Shown: positions 1-7,264 of the stretch, piece by piece
Position numbering within the stretch: the stretch's first letter is position 1
Layout: every line of letters begins with the position of its first letter
Origin: DATILL01 sp035476575
GTDB taxonomy: Bacteria > Actinomycetota > Actinomycetes > Mycobacteriales > JACQDL01
Direction of reading: 5' to 3'
DNA length: 17,371 nucleotides
Assembly: GCA_035476575.1 (NCBI GenBank)
Contig: DATILL010000027.1
Span: 1 to 17,371, forward strand
Notes under the pieces: generated by a model
Seen by the model: the letters and a program-made list of their open reading frames with translations, nothing else
Databases searched by the model: none
What the model was told of the DNA's origin: nothing
Position numbers and translations under genes: made by a program

Positions 1-642
1 GGCGCCTTCGGTGTCCAGGAGCCCGCAGATGCGCTTGAGCCCTGGGCCGGCGGGGGAGATGCGCAGGTCCCGGCGGGTGTGGGCCTCGGCGGCCTCGCGT
101 TCGGCCTGGCGGCGGAGCAGCTCCTCGCCGTGGTCGGGGTCCACCACGTCCAGGACCCGGCGGCCGAGCAGCGCGACCTCGTCGGGGTTGAACGTGCCGG
201 AGTGCGCGACCAGCTCCCGCTCCGCCGCGACCCTCGTCTCGGCCGGGGTCTCGGCCGGCAGCGCCCGGACCGCGTCCGCGATCACCTGGGCGTGCTCGAC
301 GCTGATGGCGCCGTCGGCCAGCGCGGCGGCCGTCTCCGGCAGGTCACCGTCCAGGTCACGGGCGAGGCGGAGCAGCCGCCCGGCCTCACCGGGCCGCACG
401 TTCAGGCTGTCCCGCAGCCACGCCGTCATGCTCGGCACGTCATGCGCGGCAGCCAGACCCCGGGACTCCGCCTCCCGCACCAACGGCAGCAGCAACGTCC
501 CCGTGATCTGCCCGAGCTGCTGGTGCACCCGCCCCAGCAGCTCGTCACCCGGCGCGTCGGAAAGCCCCCACAAGCGCGCGTCACGACACGAGCCAAGCAG
601 CACCGAGATCTGCTCGACCACCGACGCGACCACATCCGACAT
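1..642 (-). CDS. DUF222 / 13E12-repeat family protein, N-terminal part (cut by window edge)
   Basis: The reading frame is open from an ATG at 642 to position 1, giving 214 codons without a stop, so the C-terminus lies outside. The protein begins MSDVVASVVEQISVLLGS and has the alpha-helical pattern of DUF222: a stretch with SMTAWLRDSLNVRPGEAGRLLRLARDL, then a segment containing ISVEHAQVIADAVRALP, then a basic and acidic helix ending near RRDLRISP. In this family DUF222 is usually followed by a C-terminal HNH nuclease domain; that part is not visible here, so nuclease activity is not shown. Such genes are multicopy in actinobacteria, and the related REP13E12 elements of Mycobacterium serve as prophage attachment sites. 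No Shine-Dalgarno sequence precedes the ATG; the upstream 18 bases are pyrimidine-rich, and a leaderless transcript is likely (see the -10 entry). The frame stays open upstream of the ATG but offers no nearby alternative start. Confidence 0.85.
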   Translation of the reverse strand, partial: MSDVVASVVEQISVLLGSCRDARLWGLSDAPGDELLGRVHQQLGQITGTLLLPLVREAESRGLAAAHDVPSMTAWLRDSLNVRPGEAGRLLRLARDLDGDLPETAAALADGAISVEHAQVIADAVRALPAETPAETRVAAERELVAHSGTFNPDEVALLGRRVLDVVDPDHGEELLRRQAEREAAEAHTRRDLRISPAGPGLKRICGLLDTEGA

Positions 643-648
643 AGGAGA

Positions 649-654
649 AGAATA
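649..654 (-). promoter_or_regulatory. Candidate -10 element of a leaderless promoter for the DUF222 gene
   Basis: On the minus strand the hexamer TATTCT (TANNNT type) is separated by exactly six bases from the ATG at 642. Transcription would therefore start at or next to the A of the ATG, the usual geometry of leaderless genes in actinobacteria. The absence of any purine-rich ribosome binding site supports this. No good -35 hexamer is visible 17-18 bases upstream. Confidence 0.5.
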
Positions 655-760
655 AAAGAGGCCACCGACAAAACCGCCCCGGCCAACCCCGAGGGCGGGA
701 GAAAAGGTGAGAAACTTCGGTGAGTAGGGCGGAAAGCACCCAGAGTAGCTCCGGTGGCAA

Positions 761-783
761 GCCAGTCGCCGAAGGCGACTGGC
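761..783. terminator. Perfect 10-bp hairpin with GAA loop, possible terminator after the DUF389 gene
   Basis: GCCAGTCGCC (761-770) and GGCGACTGGC (774-783) are exact reverse complements separated by GAA. The hairpin lies about 120 bases downstream of the DUF389 stop and about 120 bases upstream of the DUF222 start, both on the minus strand. No T-tract follows on either strand, which is common for actinobacterial terminators but leaves the role open. It could instead be a mobile palindromic repeat or a processing site. Confidence 0.45.
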
Positions 784-822
784 GCGGCAGCCAAATCCAC
801 CCGAGTAAATTGCCAAGGCCCG

Positions 823-866
823 CCAGCCCACGCGCGCCACCCGGGGCATACAGCAAACTGGGCTGG
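823..866. repeat. 8-bp inverted repeat in the DUF389-DUF222 gap
   Basis: CCAGCCCA (823-830) and TGGGCTGG (859-866) are perfect reverse complements with a 28-base loop. A second short inverted repeat, GCCCGG/CCGGGC (891-896 and 904-909), flanks the TAG stop of the DUF389 gene. With the hairpin at 761-783, the non-coding stretch 643-900 holds three inverted repeats. I see no open reading frame with coding character and no RNA gene in it. Its base composition is less GC-rich than that of the flanking genes. Confidence 0.35.
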
Positions 867-900
867 AGTGCCAGACCACATTGCTGAGCCGCCCGGCCAC

Positions 901-1845
901 CTACCGGGCCGGCGTCGGCGCCGTCCGGCGTCCGCGGTCCTGAGCCCACCGTTGCACGCTGAGCACCGTGACCGCGGCGGCTACGATCCCGGTCAGGTTG
1001 ACCAGCAGTTGCAGCAGCGCCCCGCCGGCCACTCCGAGATGGCCGAGGGCGAGCGCGACGGCGGCGTTGCCGGCCGCCGGCACCGTGGTGACCGAGATCA
1101 GCACACCGATCAGCGCGCCGGACTTGGCCGAGGTCAGCGACAGGATGCCGGCCGCCCCGGCCAGCATCGCGATGAGCAAGCTGAACCCGTCCGGCCGGGA
1201 GATAAACGCGGTCAGCGCGGCCTCCCGGTCCAGCATCCGCGGCTGGACCGCGCCGACCAGCCGGCCGACGGCGGCCAGCACCAAGGTCGCCGTCATCGCC
1301 ACGGCGAAGCCGACCAGCAGCGCCCGCGCGGAGGCCCAGAGCGCCGGCCACTGCCGGCGTACCACGGCCACCGACAGCCCGGCCAACGGACCGAACTCCG
1401 GCCCGACCACCATCGCCCCGACGATCAGGATGGGCTGGTCGACCAGCACGCCCACCCCGGCGATCAGGGTGGCGATGGTCATGAAGGCCAGGTAGGTCCA
1501 GCTCAGTGTTGACTCCTCGCTGGTGCGGGCCTCGATCTCCTCCCACACCACCGCGTCGGCGCCGTACCCCGGCACCCGCTCGGCGGCCCGGTCGGCGGCC
1601 TCGGACAGCGTGGTGTCGACCGTGTGCACGGCGATCGAGCCGTCCACCGAGAGGCCGAGCTCGCGCAGCCGCGCCAGCACCTCGCTGCCCGCCTCCCGGA
1701 CCACATCGCACATGACCAGGTCGCCGGGCGGCTGCCGAGCCGCCCCGGGCAGCACGACGATGTTGGTCACGCCCGGCTCGGCGTCAAGCAGGTCGCAAAG
1801 CTGCCCGACAAGGAACGGCGGGCAGACCAGGCGTAGGTGCAGCAT
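901..1845 (-). CDS. DUF389 family integral membrane protein
   Basis: 314 residues from ATG at 1845 to TAG. The N-terminal 110 residues look soluble and begin MLHLRLVCPPFLVGQL, as in the TIGR00341/DUF389 family. The C-terminal two thirds contain about six hydrophobic segments. The family hallmarks are the run GAMVVGPEFGPLAGLS (about residues 141-156) and the Gly/Ala-rich segment SAKSGALIGVLISVTTVPAAGNAAVA. The biochemical role of DUF389 proteins is not established. The gene starts 43 bases after the aspS stop on the same strand and could be the last gene of that unit. The bases before the ATG contain no Shine-Dalgarno motif, so translation may depend on read-through, be leaderless, or use a weak site. 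Downstream are hairpins consistent with the end of a transcription unit. Confidence 0.9.
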   Translation of the reverse strand: MLHLRLVCPPFLVGQLCDLLDAEPGVTNIVVLPGAARQPPGDLVMCDVVREAGSEVLARLRELGLSVDGSIAVHTVDTTLSEAADRAAERVPGYGADAVVWEEIEARTSEESTLSWTYLAFMTIATLIAGVGVLVDQPILIVGAMVVGPEFGPLAGLSVAVVRRQWPALWASARALLVGFAVAMTATLVLAAVGRLVGAVQPRMLDREAALTAFISRPDGFSLLIAMLAGAAGILSLTSAKSGALIGVLISVTTVPAAGNAAVALALGHLGVAGGALLQLLVNLTGIVAAAVTVLSVQRWAQDRGRRTAPTPAR

Positions 1846-1888
1846 GGTTCGATCGTGCCAGCGGCCGCGCCGGACCGGAGCCGAATGA

Positions 1889-3637
1889 TCAGAGCTGTCC
1901 GGCCGCCGCGTTGGGTACGGCGTCGACGCCGGCCTCCCGCCGCTGTTCCGAGGTGATCGGAGTGGGCGCCCCGGTCAGCGGGTCGTAGCCGTTGCCGGTC
2001 TTCGGGAAGGCGATGACCTCCCGGATCGACTCGGTGCCGCTGAGCAGCGCGCAGCACCGGTCCCACCCGAACGCGATCCCGCCGTGCGGCGGCGGGCCGT
2101 AGGTGAACGCCTCCAGCAGGAAGCCGAACTTGCTCTCCGCCTCGGCCTTGGACAGCCCGATCACCCCGAACACCCGCTGCTGCATCTGCGCGCTGTGGAT
2201 CCGGATCGAGCCGCCGGCGATCTCGTTGCCGTTGCAGACCAGGTCGTATGCCTGCGCCAAGGCGTGCTCCGGGTCGTCCTGGAAGGTGTCCGCCCACTGC
2301 GGCGCGGGCGCGGTGAACGGGTGGTGCAGCGCCGTCCAGCCGCCCCCCTCGGAGTCCGGCTCGAACATCGGCGCGTCGACCACCCAGCAGAACGCCCACT
2401 CGTCCGGGTCGACCAGCCCGCACCGCTGGCCGACCTCCACCCGCACCGCGCCGAGCAGCGCCTGCGCCTCGGCCCGCGCGCCGGCCGCGAAGAACGCGCA
2501 GTCCCCCGGCGCCGCGCCGAGCGCCTCGGCAAGCCCGGACCGCTCCGCCTCGGACAGGTTCTTCGCCACCGGACCGGCCAGCGTGCCGTCCTCGCCGAAG
2601 GTCACGTAGGCCAGTCCACGCGCCCCCCGGGACCGCGCCCAGTCCTGCCAGCCGTCGAAGGTCTTGCGCGGCTGGTCCGCCCCGCCCGGCATCACCACCG
2701 CGCCGACGTAGGGCGCCTGGAAGATCCGGAACGGCGTGCCGGCGAAGTACGACGTCAGCTCGACCAGCTCGCAGCCGAAGCGCAGGTCCGGCTTGTCCGT
2801 GCCGTAGCGGGCCATCGCGTCGTGGAAGGCCAGCCGCGGCAGCGGCCGGGGCAGGTCGTGCCCGGCCAGCTCCAGCCACAGCGCGGCGGTGACCGTCTCG
2901 GCCAGCTCGATCACGTCGTCCTGCTCGACGAAGGACATCTCGATGTCGAGCTGGGTGAACTCCGGCTGCCGGTCGGCCCGGAAGTCCTCGTCCCGAAAGC
3001 ACCGGGCGAGCTGGTAGTAGCGCTCCATCCCAGCCACCATGAGGAGCTGCTTGAACAGCTGCGGCGACTGTGGCAGCGCGTACCAGTGACCCGGCCGCAG
3101 CCGCACCGGCACCAGGAAGTCGCGAGCGCCCTCGGGGGTGGAGCGGGTCAGGTCCGGCGTCTCGATCTCGACGAACTCGGCCTCGTCCAGCACCCGGCGC
3201 ACGATCCGGTTGGCCTCCGAGCGCAGCCGCAGCGCGTTGCCCGGCCCGGCCCGGCGCAGGTCCAGGTAACGGTACTTGAACCGGGTCTCCTCGCCGGCCT
3301 CGCCTCCCCCGCCGTCCACCGGGAACGGCAGCGGTGCGGCCTCGCTCAGCACCGTCAGTGTCGAGGCGGTGACCTCGACCTCGCCGGTGGGCAGCTCCGG
3401 GTTCGCGTTGCCCTCGGGCCTGCGGGTGACCTCGCCGACGACCTGGACGCAGTACTCCGCGCGAAGCTGGTGCGCCTGCTCCTCGCGGAAGACCCCCTGG
3501 ACGTAGCCCGAGGCGTCGCGCAGGTCGATGAAGATGACTCCGCCGTGGTCACGGCGGCGGGCCACCCAGCCGGCCAGGGTGACCTGCTGACCGGCATGGT
3601 CGGCCCGCAGCGAGCCCGCGGTGTGGGTGCGGATCAT
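1889..3637 (-). CDS. aspS: Aspartate-tRNA ligase (bacterial type, class IIb)
   Basis: 582 residues, normal for bacterial AspRS. It charges tRNA-Asp with aspartate in the cytoplasm. An N-terminal OB-fold anticodon domain (about 1-105, WVARRRDHGGVIFIDLRD) precedes the catalytic core. Motif 2 is FRDEDFRADRQPEFTQLDIE (214-233), and motif 3 contains AFGWDR (522-527). The bacterial GAD insertion lies between (about 290-420). QSPQLFKQLL near 200-209 is the substrate-binding signature. His31 occupies a position where non-discriminating AspRS enzymes tend to carry His, so it may also charge tRNA-Asn in an organism that uses GatCAB; this is inference. The ATG at 3637 overlaps the hisS TGA by 4 bp (ATGA), and the last hisS codons supply AAGGAG eight bases upstream. 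The frame stays open upstream but that stretch is hisS in another frame. Confidence 0.97.
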   Translation of the reverse strand: MIRTHTAGSLRADHAGQQVTLAGWVARRRDHGGVIFIDLRDASGYVQGVFREEQAHQLRAEYCVQVVGEVTRRPEGNANPELPTGEVEVTASTLTVLSEAAPLPFPVDGGGGEAGEETRFKYRYLDLRRAGPGNALRLRSEANRIVRRVLDEAEFVEIETPDLTRSTPEGARDFLVPVRLRPGHWYALPQSPQLFKQLLMVAGMERYYQLARCFRDEDFRADRQPEFTQLDIEMSFVEQDDVIELAETVTAALWLELAGHDLPRPLPRLAFHDAMARYGTDKPDLRFGCELVELTSYFAGTPFRIFQAPYVGAVVMPGGADQPRKTFDGWQDWARSRGARGLAYVTFGEDGTLAGPVAKNLSEAERSGLAEALGAAPGDCAFFAAGARAEAQALLGAVRVEVGQRCGLVDPDEWAFCWVVDAPMFEPDSEGGGWTALHHPFTAPAPQWADTFQDDPEHALAQAYDLVCNGNEIAGGSIRIHSAQMQQRVFGVIGLSKAEAESKFGFLLEAFTYGPPPHGGIAFGWDRCCALLSGTESIREVIAFPKTGNGYDPLTGAPTPITSEQRREAGVDAVPNAAAGQL

Positions 3638-4923
3638 GACAGTTTCTCCTTCAGCGTGGTGACCAGGTCGCCGAGCGGGACGGCGTGCTGCGCACCGGAC
3701 CCCAGGTCCTTGAGCTGGGCCACGCCGTCGGCGATATCTCGCTCGCCGAGGATCACCGCGTACCGCGCGCCGGACCGGTCGGCCGACCTCATCGCACCCT
3801 TCAGGCCCTTGCCGCCGAAGGCCAGGTCGGTGGCCACGCCGGCCTGCCGCAGCTCGGTGGCCAGCGGCAGCGCCCGGCGCCGGGCCGCGTCGCCGAGCGG
3901 CACCACGAACGCCGCCACCCGCGGCGGCTGCTTCGGGGCGAGGCCCTCGGCGGCCAGCGCGAGCAGGGTCCGGTCGACCCCGATCGCCCAGCCGATGCCG
4001 GAGGTGTCCGGGCCGCCGAGCTGGGCGGACAGCCCGTCGTAACGCCCGCCGCCACCGATCGAGGCCTGCGCTCCCAGCCGGTTGTGCACGTACTCGAACG
4101 TCGTCCGGGTGTAGTAGTCCAGGCCACGGACCAGCGTCGGGTTCTCCACCCAGCGCACGCCGAGGTCGGCAAGCTGGTCGCGGACCGCGTCGTAGTGCGC
4201 CCGGCAGCCGGCGCACAGGTGGTCGACCATCAGCGGCGCGCCGGCCACCTGGGCGGCCACGCCGGGCCGCTTGTCGTCCAGCACCCGCAGCGGGTTGACC
4301 TCGACCCGCTGCCGGGTCTGCTCGTCCAGCGACAGCCCGCGCAGGAAGTCCCGCAGCTTCTCCCGGTACGCCGGCCGGCAGGTGCGGTCGCCGAGGGAGT
4401 TGAGTTCGGTGGTGTAGTCGCCGAGCCCGACCGCGTCGAAGGCCTGGACGCCGAGCGCCACCATCTCGGCGTCCAGGGTTGGGTCGTCCAGCCCCAGCGC
4501 CTCGGCGTCGACCTGGGTGAAGTGCCGGTACCGGCCCGCCTGCGGCTGCTCGTAGCGGAAGTTCGCCCCGACGCTGTAGAGCTTCACCGGGAGCTGGCCG
4601 GCGTACAGGTTGTGCTCGATGGCGGCCCGGACCAGCCCGGCGGTCAGCTCCGGCCGCAGCGTCAGCGAGCGGCCGCCCCGGTCGGTGAAGGTGTACATCT
4701 CCTTGGTCACGACGTCGGTGGACTCGCCCACGCCACGCCGGAACACCGCGGTGTCCTCGAAGACCGGCGTCTCGACGTAGCCGTAGCCGGCCAGCCGGAG
4801 AGTACGGGTGATCTCCTCACGGACCGCCAGGAACGTCGCCGACTCCGGCGGCAGGGTGTCGAAGGTGCCCTTGGGTGCGCTGAGCCGGTCCAGGCGCGGA
4901 CCTGTCCGTTCGCTGTCGCTCAC
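3634..4923 (-). CDS. hisS: Histidine-tRNA ligase
   Basis: 429 residues, the usual bacterial length. It attaches histidine to tRNA-His. The class II core covers about residues 12-315: motif 2 region NFRYEQPQAGRYRHFTQVD (111-129), the histidine-specific signature LVRGLDYYTRTTFE (254-267), the glycine-rich SIGGGGRYDGL (278-288), and motif 3 GIGWAIGVDR (299-308). The C-terminal anticodon-binding domain follows (about 325-429, with LAFGGKGLKGAMRSAD). LCAGCRAH (226-233) has Cys and His spacing that could bind a metal. I chose the GTG at 4923 because it gives the standard N-terminus (SAPKGTFDTLPPE), has GAGGA seven bases upstream, and overlaps the preceding hydrolase stop as GTGA. No T-box-like leader is visible. 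Confidence 0.96.
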   Translation of the reverse strand: MSDSERTGPRLDRLSAPKGTFDTLPPESATFLAVREEITRTLRLAGYGYVETPVFEDTAVFRRGVGESTDVVTKEMYTFTDRGGRSLTLRPELTAGLVRAAIEHNLYAGQLPVKLYSVGANFRYEQPQAGRYRHFTQVDAEALGLDDPTLDAEMVALGVQAFDAVGLGDYTTELNSLGDRTCRPAYREKLRDFLRGLSLDEQTRQRVEVNPLRVLDDKRPGVAAQVAGAPLMVDHLCAGCRAHYDAVRDQLADLGVRWVENPTLVRGLDYYTRTTFEYVHNRLGAQASIGGGGRYDGLSAQLGGPDTSGIGWAIGVDRTLLALAAEGLAPKQPPRVAAFVVPLGDAARRRALPLATELRQAGVATDLAFGGKGLKGAMRSADRSGARYAVILGERDIADGVAQLKDLGSGAQHAVPLGDLVTTLKEKLS

Positions 4924-5612
4924 AGGCCTGTCCTCGGTGCGGTCCGGATCTGCGCCGCGAGCCGCAGGTACGGGTTGGTCCTGCGCTCCCGGCCGATGGT
5001 GGTCGAGCCGCCGTGGCCGGGATGGACCACGGTGGCGTCGTCCATCGGCAGGACCACCCGGGCGAGCGAGTCGAACATGGCGACCTCGGAGCCCCCAGGC
5101 AGGTCCACCCGGCCGATGGAGCCCGCGAACAGCAGGTCGCCGGAGAACAGCAGTGGCGCCTCGGCCGTGCTCAGCCCGAAGATCACTGAGCCCGGGGTGT
5201 GGCCGGGCGTCAGCCGCACGGACAGCTCCAGCCCGGCCAGCTCCACCGTGCCGCCGTCGGACAGCTCCAGCACGTCGGCGGGCTCGGCGAAGGTGAGCTG
5301 GCCGAACAGCGGGGTGCCCTTCGGGGCGCCGAGCCCGCTCCACGGGTCGGTGAGCTGGTGCCGGTCGGCCGGGTGGATGTACGCCGGCACGTCCCTGGCC
5401 TGGCAGACCGGCAGCACCGAGAAGGTGTGGTCGACATGTCCGTGGGTGAGGATGACCGCGACCGGGTGCAGCCGGTGGGCCGCCAGCGTCTCGTCGAGCC
5501 GCGGGGCGACCCCGATGCCCGGGTCGATGACGACGCACCGCTCACCGTCGGCGGGCGCGACCACGTAGCAGTTGGTGGCCGTAGCCTGCGAGGGAAACCC
5601 GACGACGAGCAC
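4920..5612 (-). CDS. Metallo-beta-lactamase fold hydrolase, glyoxalase II-like
   Basis: 230 residues from GTG at 5612; GAGGTG sits seven bases upstream. The metal-binding motif THGHVDH (56-62) is followed by TPGHTPGS, an aspartate ligand in FSGDLLFAGSIGR, and a final histidine in HPGHG. This is the complete di-metal ligand set of glyoxalase II/hydroxyacylglutathione hydrolases. Actinobacteria make mycothiol rather than glutathione, so the thioester substrate is unknown. The stop overlaps the hisS start by 4 bp, so the three-gene set hydrolase-hisS-aspS looks translationally coupled. The C-terminus (TTIGRERRTNPYL) matches the short-form family, which lacks the extra C-terminal domain of classical glyoxalase II. 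Confidence 0.9.
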   Translation of the reverse strand: MLVVGFPSQATATNCYVVAPADGERCVVIDPGIGVAPRLDETLAAHRLHPVAVILTHGHVDHTFSVLPVCQARDVPAYIHPADRHQLTDPWSGLGAPKGTPLFGQLTFAEPADVLELSDGGTVELAGLELSVRLTPGHTPGSVIFGLSTAEAPLLFSGDLLFAGSIGRVDLPGGSEVAMFDSLARVVLPMDDATVVHPGHGGSTTIGRERRTNPYLRLAAQIRTAPRTGL

Positions 5613-5653
5613 GGCGGAACACCTCTTTCGCGCTGTTGGCTGACCGTCTCAGG

Positions 5654-7108
5654 CTACCGACCGGCTCCGGACCCCACCGAGTCGGTTTCCGCCCGTGCTG
5701 TCGTGGCTGCCAGCGCCAGGGTGGCCACCGCCGCGCCCGCCACCAGCACGAACGTCGCCAGCAGCAGCCACCAGCGCTGCGCGCTGACGCCGGGGACAGC
5801 GAAGTGGCGCGCGGCCTCGAGGGGGTCCGTCGTGTACGCGAACCAGCCGGAGCTGGCCCGCTGCCAGGTGAAGATCTCGCCGTGCAGCAGGTTGCCCAAC
5901 GGCACCGTCACCCCGAGCACCCCGCCGGCCACCACCGTGGCCAATGGCCCGACCGCGCGCAGCACCGCGCCAAGCGCCACGCCGACCCCACCGGTCAGCA
6001 GCACCAGGCCGGGCAGTGCGGCAGCGGGCGCCGCCGCGACGGGCAGCAGGCCCAGCGTGCCGACCGCGGCCGCCAGCAGCCCGAACACGATCACCTCACG
6101 ACGGCGGCCCTCCGGCAGGAGCGCGCCCAGCACCCCGGCCACCACCCCGACCAGGGCGGCAAGCACCAGCAGCACGGTGATCGGCGTCACGCCGTCGCCG
6201 CGGAGCTGCCGGACGGTCAGCAGGCCGTACGCCGTCGGCAGCAGCACCACACCTGCCACGAACGCCACCGCCGCCGTCGCCGTACCGACCGCGCCCCGCC
6301 CGTCCGCCGACCAAGGCGCCGCGGCGGATCCGGTGCCGGTCGACAGCCGGATCGCGACCACGGCCAGGACGCCGAGCGCGAGCAGCAGGACCGCCACGGC
6401 CAAGGCGACCGCCCGGCCGGGCGCGGCCGGCGGCCACCAGGCGAGCGCGGCGACCGGGATCCCGACGGCCAGCGGCAGCAGCGCGGTCAGGTCGATCCGG
6501 CGCGGGTGCAGCCGGGACCGCCGGTCCGCCAGGCTGGCCGCCGCGAGCGCGAGGCCGAACAGCGCCGCCACCCCCAGCAGCCATGCGGACTGGCCGAGCT
6601 GCGCCCGCCGGCTCGTGCCGGAAGGCCCGGGTACGAGGACCGAGTGCCGGGGCAGCAGGATCAGCGTGCCGACGACGGCCGCGGCCCAGCCGGCGGCCAG
6701 CACCGGTCGGACATGAGCGGAGGCCGCGCCGACCAGTGCGGCGGTCGCGGCCAGCAGGCAGCCCGCGCCGATGCCCTGCAGGGCGAGGATCGGCTCCAGG
6801 CTTCCGCTGGACCGGCCCGAGAGCCCGTACGCCGCCGAGACCGTGACCAGCCCGGCCAGCAGGACCACCCACGGGGGCAACAACCGGCTCAGCCAGCCGG
6901 CCACCGGCGCCGCCAGCGCCAGCACCGCGGTGGCGACGACCAGCAACCGGATCGACGGCCGGAGGTCCGCGCCCGCCGGCAGGATGCTGGGCAGCAGCGG
7001 CAGCAGCCCGCTGAGCTGCTGGGTGAGCCCGGCCAGCGCCAACGGGACGGCGGACACGATGGCCAGCACCGAGCACACCACCGAGAGCCCGGGGCGGGCG
7101 GGCGCCAC
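5654..7108 (-). CDS. Polytopic membrane protein of unknown function (MFS-like, about 14 helices)
   Basis: 484 residues if translation starts at the GTG at 7108, which has AAGGTGG seven bases upstream and yields a hydrophobic first helix close to the N-terminus (PGLSVVCSVLAIVSAVPLALAGL). The frame stays open up to a TTG at 7204, but that extension lies in the divergent promoter region and has no good ribosome binding site. About 13-14 Ala/Leu/Val/Gly-rich segments span the length, with short charged loops such as LADRRSRLHPRR and LLPEGRRREV. Helix number and loop layout resemble 14-helix major facilitator proteins, but I see no clear MFS signature, so the transporter call is weak. It lies 41 bases upstream of the hydrolase gene and may share its transcript. 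No signal for substrate. Confidence 0.8.
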   Translation of the reverse strand: MAPARPGLSVVCSVLAIVSAVPLALAGLTQQLSGLLPLLPSILPAGADLRPSIRLLVVATAVLALAAPVAGWLSRLLPPWVVLLAGLVTVSAAYGLSGRSSGSLEPILALQGIGAGCLLAATAALVGAASAHVRPVLAAGWAAAVVGTLILLPRHSVLVPGPSGTSRRAQLGQSAWLLGVAALFGLALAAASLADRRSRLHPRRIDLTALLPLAVGIPVAALAWWPPAAPGRAVALAVAVLLLALGVLAVVAIRLSTGTGSAAAPWSADGRGAVGTATAAVAFVAGVVLLPTAYGLLTVRQLRGDGVTPITVLLVLAALVGVVAGVLGALLPEGRRREVIVFGLLAAAVGTLGLLPVAAAPAAALPGLVLLTGGVGVALGAVLRAVGPLATVVAGGVLGVTVPLGNLLHGEIFTWQRASSGWFAYTTDPLEAARHFAVPGVSAQRWWLLLATFVLVAGAAVATLALAATTARAETDSVGSGAGR

Positions 7109-7264
7109 TGACTGCCCACCTTGCTCGACATACCGCACAGGTGCGCACGGTACCGGCTCAGGCCACCGCTGTACCCTCCCTAGCCTAGCGACACGCAGGC
7201 GCAAGCCCAGCGCACTGCCCCGGCCGGCCCCAGGTCGGCCAGCCTACGTCGAGGAGGATCCGCG
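7109..7264. promoter_or_regulatory. Divergent intergenic region between the membrane protein and cyclophilin genes
   Basis: This 156-base gap must hold promoters for both directions. TAGCCT (7181-7186, plus) and TAGGCT (7182-7187, minus) are overlapping TANNNT hexamers, and TACCCT (7172-7177, plus) is another. None has a convincing -35 partner. GGCCGGCC (7222-7229) and GGTCGGCC (7233-7240) can pair over eight positions with one G-U, forming a hairpin with a 3-base loop just upstream of the cyclophilin ribosome binding site GAGGAGG (7251-7257). Confidence 0.35.

Noticed and set aside
426..881. A 151-codon minus-strand frame crossing the DUF389-DUF222 gap
   Set aside because: It overlaps the DUF222 gene in another frame, has no ribosome binding site and shows no family resemblance.
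3634..5538. A 634-codon N-terminally extended version of HisRS, and similar extensions of AspRS (to 4216) and RuvA (to 17230)
   Set aside because: The extensions run through the coding sequence of the preceding gene in another frame. Each true start is fixed by a 4-bp overlap with the upstream stop and by the known N-terminus of the family.
2084..5568. Long plus-strand open frames opposite aspS and hisS
   Set aside because: Low-complexity Arg/Gly/Pro translations antisense to two clear tRNA synthetases; shadow frames.
4923..5653. A T-box or other tRNA-sensing leader for hisS
   Set aside because: hisS starts inside the end of the hydrolase gene and the gap before the hydrolase is only 41 bases, too short for such a leader.
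5199..7111. Long plus-strand open frames opposite the hydrolase and the membrane protein
   Set aside because: The minus strand encodes an intact metallo-beta-lactamase fold and a regular series of membrane helices; the plus-strand products are compositionally biased and unrecognisable.
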